From NCBI GenBank assembly GCA_025330725.1, contig JAIWND010000010.1, positions 806,001-870,000 of the forward strand: 64,000 nt of DNA, read 5' to 3'. Positions 56,214-64,000 of this stretch are shown piece by piece (the first letter of the stretch is position 1; the number at the start of each line of letters is the position of its first letter). Origin of the DNA: Chlamydoabsidia padenii (lineage: Eukaryota; Mucoromycota; Mucoromycetes; Mucorales; Cunninghamellaceae). Both the position numbers and the translations under genes were made by a program. The notes beneath the pieces were generated by a model, which worked only from the letters and a program-made list of their open reading frames with translations, made no database searches and was not told where the DNA came from.

Positions 56214-56471
56214 GGCGCATGGAAAGTGCGCATGAAATTTTGGCATTCGGCGTTTGAAAAATGAAGTTTCCTTTTGTCAAGAAAAATAATCTTCGCCGTA
56301 AAGGACAGGTAAAAGTCATCGCAAGCTTGGACAGGCTGACACAAGAGTTTTGGTGCTTGGCTTTTGCGGTAAAATATGTTGGAAATATGCCATAGTGTCC
56401 ACATCGCCACTTTAATCATTAGCATCCGTTAACAATTGAGCGAGTAGTGCTTTTCCAAAATTTCGTGCGCC
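56214..56471 (+). mobile_element. Complete 258-bp MITE of Tc1/mariner type
   Basis: Ends GGCGCA...GAAATTTTGG and CCAAAATTTCGTGCGCC are inverted repeats, and the element is flanked by TA on both sides (56212-56213 and 56472-56473), the mariner target duplication. The interior matches the copies at 27.8, 39.4, 40.6 and 40.9 kb. It has no coding capacity. It lies about 75 bp upstream of the HET-like gene start. Confidence 0.75.
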
Positions 56472-56546
56472 TAGCATTTTCCCCCGCCCTACTCGGACAT
56501 TCCAAAACAGATTACTCAAACTATTTTGACGCTTCTTTATTCCTAG

Positions 56547-56925
56547 ATGAAAAATAAGAGTCCTTTCATATTGTGCTCATTGATATCAAAGCGGCAGCCG
56601 AGGGGAAAATCCGATGTGTCGAGGAACCTTTTGAGCGAGACAAATTTGAACTCCCATTTATCGCCATCTCATACAGGTATATATATATATATATATATTC
56701 GATAAATAAGTTCGTCACACATAAACTAATGCGCCACCTTTTGTCAGATGGGGAGAGCTTTCGGAGATTATCGTTTCAACAGGTGTCGGCTGCAATGCAC
56801 TTATCACCTCGTTTTCCCTGAGCGATCTTTATAACTTGTGCAAGATGGTTGTGAATGAACCAACGCTCAAGCACGTGAATTATATGTGGCTGGATGCGAT
56901 TTGTGTCGATCAATTTGATGAGAAT

Positions 56926-56967
<42 letters not shown>

Positions 56968-57569
56968 ATGATTTACCGTATGACCGACATATATCACCAA
57001 GCTGGCTATATCCTCGCCATACCTGACTTGCACCTCGCACATTTACTTGATAATCCCCATAACGCGGTATCATGCGATCTTTTTGATATTCATGCTCATT
57101 ATACTTACCATGTGATTAACGAAAATCTGGATAAAATGATAGAGTTGGATGATGAGTGGATGAATGAAATGCATGTCCCTCAGGACAAGATGTTGCGACA
57201 TAACATTTTCGGCATTAAAGAATATGATGACTCACTACACCACCAAATCATGGAAGGAGGCTTGAACGATCAGGAGATAAGCATGCTTATAGAAGAATCC
57301 TCAACTGATTTAGACTTGTCCCAATCCCTCCAATGGATAAAGACGTACAAGGTCCAGAAATGGAGACAAGATTCCGGTGATAGACATAGGGAAATCCAAG
57401 GGCGTCTCTCTTTTCTCAGTTCTCTGATGTATAACCAATGCAGGGTAAAATCGGCATGCAGGGGTGACTATTCTAACTTCTCTTCTTTTTGTATCTTTAG
57501 GTCGGGATGCATCTTCGAAATAGATTACCGGTAATGGTTATGGCAACTATTACCCCTTGTTTATCATAG
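56547..57569 (+). pseudogene. HET-domain (heterokaryon-incompatibility-like) gene, probably disrupted
   Basis: Open exons 56558-56676, 56748-57444 and 57501-57569 join in phase. They encode IVLIDIKAAA, FIAISYRWGE, NYMWLDAICVDQ and RMTDIYHQAGYILAIPDLH, the core of the HET domain as found in Mucorales HET-like proteins. The only nearby ATG (56547) is in another frame and is followed after five codons by a one-base shift into the HET frame, with TAA just upstream in the HET frame. So the start appears broken. A run of 39 A at 56927-56965 adds about 12 Lys inside the domain. The product (~265 aa) is much shorter than usual for these proteins and ends soon after the domain. Family role is non-self recognition or signalling in ascomycetes; its role here is unknown. 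Confidence 0.65.
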
Positions 57570-57965
57570 TGTCATTGTATACATAGCATTAGTATTTAGA
57601 TTAGTTTTATCAAGTAATATAGATGTGTTTTGCTCTAACAATATTATACATATATATAGAAACTGAACTTTGACTTGCTGTACGATCAGAACCAAACCAA
57701 GAAGATTTACTCAGTATAACTATAGTACGTTTAGAGGCCCTTATCAAAAGAAGGAGGAGCGGGCGTTTAAAATCGCGGTAATCTAAAACAGGCAAATAAT
57801 AGGTCGATTTGCATAACAGAAAAAAAATCTGATCGATTGCATACATAAGCGGGAAAATGCGAAGTAATTTTTTTTATGAAAAGGAGCGAACTAAGAAAAT
57901 GCATAAATACCCAATGTGTTGTTTTTTTGTCTTCTCAGAATCGTATCAAACAGACCATATACAAT
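57570..57965. other. Intergenic, promoter of secreted paralogue 2
   Basis: Homologous to the region before paralogue 1. GAGCGGGCGTTTAAAATCGCGG near 57760 is a reverse CCCG-type element. CATAAATACCC at about 57901-57911 takes the place of the TATA-like element. No other gene is seen. Confidence 0.5.
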
Positions 57966-58307
57966 ATGATTATCAAACTCTTTCCTTCTCACCTCTGGCT
58001 TTTTTGCTTTTCTGTGTTACGAGCTGTTCCTACTAACGCCGTAGATGCTTACATGGCCGGGACGGTGGTATTCGAAGGCAACCATGATATCGATTTTTTG
58101 GGTCTTGATTCTTGCCTTCCATTGAACGGACCTAATGGTGTGGTGAGATTAGTGGAATTCGGAAGGCCGGTTAGCTGCAACCTTTATACATCTCCTAATT
58201 GTTCTGGTTCTCCTAAAGTCTCAAGTACCAGGTACCGCGCCCATGGAACGGCTACAAAAGATTATTTCAAAGCCGTCGAACCAACAGGTTCTATGAAGTG
58301 CTCTTAG
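57966..58307 (+). CDS. Small secreted Cys4 protein, paralogue 2
   Basis: A single-exon gene of 113 aa. The start at 57966 was chosen by alignment with paralogue 1; an in-frame ATG at 57876 would put a hydrophilic stretch before the signal peptide. Residues 1-25 form a signal peptide (LFPSHLWLFCFSVL, ending TNAVDA). The mature domain carries SCLPLNG, VEFGRPVSCNLYTSPNCSG and SMKCS with the same four-Cys arrangement as paralogue 1, but without its Pro/Glu-rich spacer. Both genes are preceded by homologous flanks containing the HET-gene tail, so they arose by duplication of a block. Confidence 0.7.
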   Translation: MIIKLFPSHLWLFCFSVLRAVPTNAVDAYMAGTVVFEGNHDIDFLGLDSCLPLNGPNGVVRLVEFGRPVSCNLYTSPNCSGSPKVSSTRYRAHGTATKDYFKAVEPTGSMKCS

Positions 58308-58430
58308 ATATGTAGAGAGATCATAAACTGCTTCGATAAAATAAAACCAATGAGTTGTTACATTGTCAACGCATAATTTTGGTTTTCCTTTTTTTTTTTT
58401 TTTTTTTTTTTTTTCTTCAAAAAAGTGTAT

Positions 58431-58440
58431 TCACATCCCG
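58431..58440 (+). promoter_or_regulatory. TCACATCCCG element upstream of NOC1
   Basis: A CCCG-type motif 108 bp before the MAK21/NOC1 start, preceded by a T run of about 30. One of the recurring set described in findings. Confidence 0.35.
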
Positions 58441-58547
58441 ACAAGCATGAAAAAGTGGCTTGGGGTAAAAAATAAAAAGTAAAGTGGCCCTTTGATTTTT
58501 TTTTGTCCCTCTTTCTCTCATCTCTCTTTCCTCTCATTCAATTGATC

Positions 58548-61500
58548 ATGGGTAAAAACGACACAAAACCCCACAAAAAGAAGGCGACAACCCAGGTTGA
58601 CAAGAATCATAACAAAAACAATTTCAAAAGCAACGACAAAGGATCTAAATCTTCACAACCATTATCGGAATCACCCACTTCAACAGAAGATACCGATAAA
58701 CTTCGTGAACAGATCTTGTCTCTTGGTGGTACTCGTGGCGATATTACCTTTTTGCAAGACATCGATAATGACGACACTGGTGATATGATCACTAACGATG
58801 ACGATACTTCAACTGTAAGGATATATATATATATACAGTGGACTACTAATCAATACGACATAATGAGTAATTTGATTAACAGGTGATCCTTTTTATTTTA
58901 TCAACTACCCATTAGGCTGCTCTTCAAAATGAATTAAAAAACTTTATCAAGAATATGGGTTTCTCAAGTACCATTTATGATCAATTCGGCGAACAAGAAG
59001 ACAAGCATGTGGAAACTGAACCTGAAATGGTAGACGACGTGGTGGAAGAAAGCGACAATGACAACGGTACCGATAATGACGTTACTGAAGACAGCTCTGA
59101 AGAAGAAGAAGAAGAAGAAGAAGAAGAAGAATCTGGCTCCGACACTGAAGAATCTGGCGATGCTACTGAAACTCCTATTGTCACCAAGCAAGTGGCACCC
59201 AAGGAAAACACCATAAAGGACAAGAACGCAAAGTTGGTAAGGATGGTAGAAGAAAAAGGAAACAATAGTGTGGGAATGAACAATTGATATACGTTTTCTT
59301 TTTTATTTATTTTAGGCGGTGGAGCCTTCGCCATACTGGTACAACACCGAACTAACTGACATCCCATTGATGACTTCTTCAAAAGACAAGCTCACACAAA
59401 CACAAATCGACAGCAAATACGAATTCGCCCGTAGTCTTTTGGAAAAGGAAAATGAAGACGCACTGAAAAGCTCTAGTCTCAGCTCATCCGACCGTAACTT
59501 TATGTCCAACATTATGCAATCTGGTACTCTCAACGACAAGGTATCTGCTCTCACCCTGTTGATTCAAGAATCTCCTCTTCATGGACTCAAGGCTTTGGAT
59601 ACTATCATGTCTATGACCAAGAAGAAAGGGCGTAAGGAAGCGAACATGGCCGTGCTTAGTTTAAAGGATCTATTTGTTGGCTCGGCTTTACCTGATCGCA
59701 AACTTCGTTACTTTGCTGATCAACCTCTCCACCATCCTGATACCACCAACAAGCATTTGATCTTGTGGGTATTTGAAGACTTTATGAAAAAGTACTACTT
59801 TGAATATATCCAACAAATTGAAGTAAGTCCAAAAACAAAGTTAAAGTAGGGGACTTTGACTTACCTTTTATTTTTATTTTTGATATATCTATTTATAGGC
59901 ACTTTCTCATGATACTTTGATGCATATCCGATACAGTATGGTGAATTGTCTACATGATCTTTTGGCTGGTAAACCTGAACAAGAACAAAATTTGCTCAAA
60001 CTATTGGTGAACAAGCTCGGCGATGCTGAAAACAAGGTGGCGGCCAAATCATCCCAAAAACTCAACGAACTCATGGTCCAACATCCTGGCATGAAGATGT
60101 ATGTGGTCCGTGAAATCGAACAACTTTTATTACGACCTAGTATCACCCAACGCACACAATACTATGCCGTCATCACTCTCAACCAAACCATCTTGACAGG
60201 AAAGGACAGTACGGTGGCTAACAAATTGGTGGAACTATACTTCACCTTCTTCCGACGCTTGATGAAATTAACTGAAGACGAAGATGCTACCCGGGAAAAT
60301 CAAGACGCTGAAGAAGAGGGTGACAACAAACAACAGAACGATCCCAAGGCTCGGAAGAACAAGAAACAGTTGGAACGGGAAAAGAAGGAAGCGCAACGAC
60401 AATCGGAAGTGGATGAATACAACTCTAAGATGATCGCGGCTATCCTCACTGGTGTAAATCGTGCTTTCCATTTTAGCACTCTGCCTGATGAAGTGTAAGT
60501 TTGGCATGGTAATATAGGCGACGATGATCTTGTTACTAGACTCCTTTTTTTTGTTATTATTTTAGATTCGAAAAGCATATGCAAGTTTTATTCAAGATCA
60601 CTCACGCTGGTACATTCAACACAGCGATCCAAGCCTTGTCGTTAATCTTCTCCATCTCTCTGGCCAAACAAACTCAATCTGATCGCTTCTACCGAACCCT
60701 ATATGAATCCATGTTTGATCCTCGGTTATTAACAAGCTCCAAACAAGCCATGTACCTCAACTTGCTCTTCAAGGCTATCAGTGCTGATGATGATATACGC
60801 CGTGTCAAAGCCTTTGTCAAGCGAACTGTCCAAATTGCTGGTTATCACCAACCTCCCTTTATTTGTGGTCTATTCTACACTCTCAGTCAGGTAACATGAA
60901 GAAAAGTAAAAAATGTCATTGAAAACTAACATTATATACTTGACTTTTTTAGATCATGGACAAGAAACCAGCATTACGAGCCATGTTGACAACTCCGGAA
61001 GAAAATGACGACGAAGAACGATTTGTAGACGCTACCGACGATGACGAAGAAAACGATAAGGAAGACAAAGTAGATCCTGTACCAGCACAGCAACCACCTA
61101 TCAGTACTTATGACGGACGTAAACGGGACCCACAATATAGTAATGCCGAACGAACTTGTCTCTGGGAATTGGTAAAATCATCATCATCATCTTCATCATC
61201 ACAACAGAAAACTAAATCCTTTATCTTTTTGATTTAGATTCCATTTAAAGATCATTATCATCCTTCTGTAGTCAAGTATGCGGATAGTCTATTTAAAGGT
61301 GAATCTATCGAAGCCAATCCTGATCTCCATCACCACACTTTGATGCACTTTTTGGATCGATTCGTTTACCGCAATGCCAAGAAAAATGTTACAACAAAGG
61401 GTAGCTCGATCATGCAACCTCTTGCCAATCGTCGCGATGGTGGTGTGCTTTTGACCAAAGGGGCTGCTGGTATGGACCCTAACACCATTCCTATGAACTC

Positions 61501-62156
61501 TGAACAATTCTGGCGAAAGAAAGTGGAACAAGTCCCTGTAGATGAAGTAAGTGTGAAGAAAATTCTGGACTGGAACGGGGTTTGAATGTACTAATTGGTT
61601 TTTCTTTACCTAATTTGTATAGATCTTCTTCCACAAATACTTTAACCAAAAAGCTGCTACTGGGCCTGCTAAGGAAGGTAAAGGTAAAGACGAACAAGAC
61701 GAGGAAGATCAAGTCTGGCGTGCGATGATGGCTTCAGTACCTGGTGGATTGGACGACAATGATGATGTTGATCTCGATATGGATGAAGATGACGAAGACG
61801 ACGAAGCCATGCGTGCCTTGTTGATGGAAAACGATGATGATGAAGAAGTACTGGACGGATCGGATGATGATGACAATGTGGACAATGACTTTGAATCAGA
61901 AGGTGATAGCGACGACTTGGGTGATGATGATGACATTGAATTCATGAACGCATCAAGTATGGACGAACAAGACGACGATGACGCACAGGTGGCAGCTCCG
62001 AAAAAGAAGAAACGAACAACGTCGGCCTTTGAAGAAGATGAACAACAAGAAGAAAAGCCTAAAAAGAAGAAACAAAAGCAAGCTAGTCTACCTACTTTTG
62101 CCTCTTATGAAGATTATGCCGCCTTGTTGGATAAAGACGAAGTGGATTTAGAATAG
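58548..62156 (+). CDS. MAK21: Ribosome-biogenesis factor MAK21/NOC1 (CBF domain, CEBPZ homologue)
   Basis: A nucleolar protein needed for early 60S pre-ribosome assembly and export, acting with NOC2. Eight exons (58548-58814, 58916-59236, 59316-59822, 59899-60494, 60566-60890, 60953-61171, 61238-61546, 61623-62156) give 1025 aa, the usual length. The N-terminus is Lys-rich, followed by an acidic Glu run. The helical-repeat region contains DKVSALTLLIQESPLHGLKAL and KHLILWVFEDFMKKYYFE. The CBF/Mak21 domain covers about residues 380-760, with ELYFTFFRRLMKL, ILTGVNRAFHF, YLNLLFKAI and MHFLDRFVYRNAKK. The C-terminus alternates long Asp/Glu and Lys stretches. The family assignment is secure. Confidence 0.96.
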
Positions 62157-62535
62157 TTTAGATTGTAGTTAATTTGTTTATTCACTTTATTTTTATTGTT
62201 AAGCCCATATAGTCATTTACTTGTTTTATTATACTCTGCATTTTTACTTTAATATACATTAAAAAAACCCTGTCTATCATATAAAAAGTGAGGTGACATG
62301 GAAAATGCCCAACTAGGTTGACGTTTGACATCCAGTCTCCGGGGCGGGAATGTAACGTTAAAACTTGTCCAATAAAAATAGGCGGAATTTGATTTCACGC
62401 AAAAATAAAAAGGATAAAAAAAAAAAAAGGGCATTTCTTTTGACTTTTATCACCTCTCTTCCACTTCCTTTTTTATAGTCTTATCGTCTTCTTGTTGTAT
62501 TAATATATCCATTTGATTTACTTTATTATCCTATC
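62157..62535. other. Intergenic between NOC1 and SFP1-like genes
   Basis: 3' flank of NOC1, then the promoter of the next gene in the same orientation. It holds GGCGGAATTTGA at 62381-62392 (reverse TCAAATTCCGCC), CCAAT in GTCCAATAAAAA near 62368, and a CT-rich leader. No gene is seen. Confidence 0.5.
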
Positions 62536-63686
62536 ATGCCTGTCCCTACCCAATACAACTGCATTAGACGAATGAGTACCATTACGGTACCCAAACAAGA
62601 TATCCACTTTGAGTAAGTTGAATGAACTTGCACGCATGGATTGACTTTTGCTAACATGATCTTGTTTTAAACCATAGTGTGTATGACTTTCAACAATGTA
62701 AACCACAAAACAATATTGATACCACCTTGGAGTCACGTCAACTGGAGGCCGACTATTGCCGCGACTTCTCTTGCTGTGGTCTTGTCTTGAACGATCTCCA
62801 TGACCTGTTGCAACATTACGAAGAAAGCCATGTGCAAGGTGAAGAAGATGATCTCTATAGTCAAGACGATACCAACGATGCTGAGCATGATGGTTGGCTG
62901 GTGAATGGCTCAACAATGACAAGACCCAAGGCGACTTGTTTATTTGACATGGATGATGGTCAAATGGATTCTATTTATGATTCTGAACCCTTGTCACCTC
63001 ATACCTCTGGCTTCTCCTCGGATGGTGAATACTCTATGCCTCCTACTCCTTCTTATTCATGTCTGATGAACGGCGGTGAATACGACAACCTGACGGATGA
63101 TGATGAAGATGACACTGGTAGTATTCGTATGTGTGGCAAGAAACGTACCTTCCAACAAGCCTCGACTAACAATGCCATGGATTTATTGACACTCTCTGCT
63201 GCCAAGAAACTCGCCCTAGCTGCTCCCGAATCCTTCAACTACCTTACTGATGAAGAATTCCTTGCTCATGCTGGTGTTTTACTTGCTTCGGCCAATACAT
63301 CATGTAAGTGGGGGGGTTGCACAAAATGAAACTTGATCTCACCTCTTTCTTTTTTTTTTTGGGTAGATTTGTACGCGGATAAGCCTTACAAGTGTATGGT
63401 CCAAGGTTGTGACAAGGCTTATAAGAATCCCAACGGTTTAAAATATCACAAGGAACATGGTCATTGTAATGATAATGAAATGAATGAAACCCCTAAACCT
63501 TATCAATGCACTATTGGCGACTGTGGTAAACGATACAAGAATTTAAATGGACTCAAGTATCATGTTGAACATTCTCATATGGCGGCTTTGAACCATACTT
63601 TGGCTACTTTTGGTGTCTTGCAAACACCACCACCTTCGGCCATATCTTCCCCTTTGTTGGATTCATTGGATTCCCCCTTCTTCTAG
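62536..63686 (+). CDS. SFP1-like C2H2 zinc-finger transcription regulator
   Basis: Three exons (62536-62612, 62678-63303, 63367-63686) give 340 aa. Finger 1 is unusual: C53-x4-C58-x13-H72-x4-H77 in CRDFSCCG and LLQHYEESH. The paired C-terminal fingers are C244-x4-C249-x12-H262-x4-H267 and C282-x4-C287-x12-H300-x4-H305, with the near-identical core YKN.NGLKYH. That core and the split finger arrangement are typical of yeast Sfp1 and animal JAZF1. Sfp1 activates ribosomal-protein and ribosome-biogenesis genes in response to nutrients. An acidic/Ser-rich middle could be an activation domain. The neighbouring NOC1 gene is in the class of genes Sfp1 controls, a suggestive but possibly chance pairing. 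Confidence 0.88.
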
Positions 63687-64000
63687 ATTAGCTGTCATTC
63701 TCTCTTTTTTACCTACCACCATTTGTATATAGTCTTCAATCCCTTTTTACTCTTTTTAGCTAGTCTATTCTATTCTCATTTAGGTTGATTGGTGTTTGGC
63801 CCAAATGGCCAGCACTTTATTTTTCCTCCCTCCCCCTCTCCATTCATATTACATGCCATCTCTTTCTTATTCCTCTTTTTTACATATATCATCCCTTCAT
63901 CCCAAAAAGTATCATTCTCTTCCCTCTCACTCTCTTTCTCTTTTAATAATAAATAAATAAAAAGTTATATCATTGTCCTTGTCCACTTTATTTTGTTTTG
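63687..64000. other. 3' flank of SFP1-like gene to window end
   Basis: Pyrimidine-rich sequence with AATAATAAATAAATAAAA at about 63943-63962, a likely polyadenylation region. No gene is seen. Confidence 0.5.

Noticed and set aside
56153..56425. 90-codon minus-strand ORF
   Set aside because: Lies within the 258-bp MITE; similar frames appear in other copies and carry no protein features.

Overview
The window is 64 kb of A/T-rich, gene-dense fungal nuclear DNA. Short introns of about 50-120 nt with GTAAGT-like donors and TAG/CAG acceptors, small intergenic gaps, many A and T homopolymers, and the gene content (trichome-birefringence-like acyltransferase, O-GlcNAc transferase, macrophage-activating-glycoprotein-like secreted protein, HET-like gene, Helitron and Tc1/mariner relics) suggest an early-diverging mould, most likely Mucoromycota/Mucorales. 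That placement is inference from family resemblance; no rRNA or marker search was possible. I saw no tRNA, rRNA or CRISPR array. Exon structures were assembled by hand from splice signals and reading phase, and every multi-exon model called intact closes in frame.

Layout. 1-209 is the acidic C-terminus of an upstream gene. 682-3629 (-) is a Puf4/Mpt5-type PUF protein that also carries a CCCH zinc finger. 5450-9180 (+) is HMG-CoA reductase. 10074-11075 (-) is a secreted protein with a DGTT minisatellite. 12-16 kb is a repeat island: a decayed Helitron flanked by two diverged copies of one sequence, plus a tandem 0.2-kb repeat. 16.4-24.7 kb holds a TBL-like acyltransferase homologue (+), a fatty-acid elongase (-), a RhoGAP (+) and a 14-exon trifunctional C1-THF synthase (-). 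25-28.5 kb is gene-poor but contains a 58-aa secreted Cys6 peptide and a 369-bp TIR element with a perfect 8-bp target duplication. 28.5-37.2 kb holds O-GlcNAc transferase (-), GPI mannosyltransferase III (+) and a single-pass membrane protein (-).

37.8-39.0 kb is mitochondrial 3-hydroxyacyl-CoA dehydrogenase (+). 39.1-41.7 kb is a transposon nest: a broken DDE transposase and several MITE copies between two paralogues of an acidic protein, one truncated. 42.6-46.4 kb is a recent tandem duplication of an MFS transporter gene. 47-54 kb holds a pinin-domain protein (-), a protein O-mannosyltransferase (+) and an SV2-like MFS transporter (-) with a 12-nt microexon. 54.7-58.3 kb is a duplicated block of HET-gene tail plus small secreted Cys4 protein, invaded by a MITE. 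58.5-63.7 kb holds ribosome-biogenesis factor MAK21/NOC1 (+) and an SFP1-like zinc-finger regulator (+).

Most genes are housekeeping: sterol, fatty-acid, one-carbon, GPI and O-mannose pathways and ribosome biogenesis. The accessory material is concentrated at 12-16, 25-28, 39-46 and 54-58 kb. A short element of the form TTTRAATCCCCGC (either strand) recurs 50-250 bp upstream of many of the genes.
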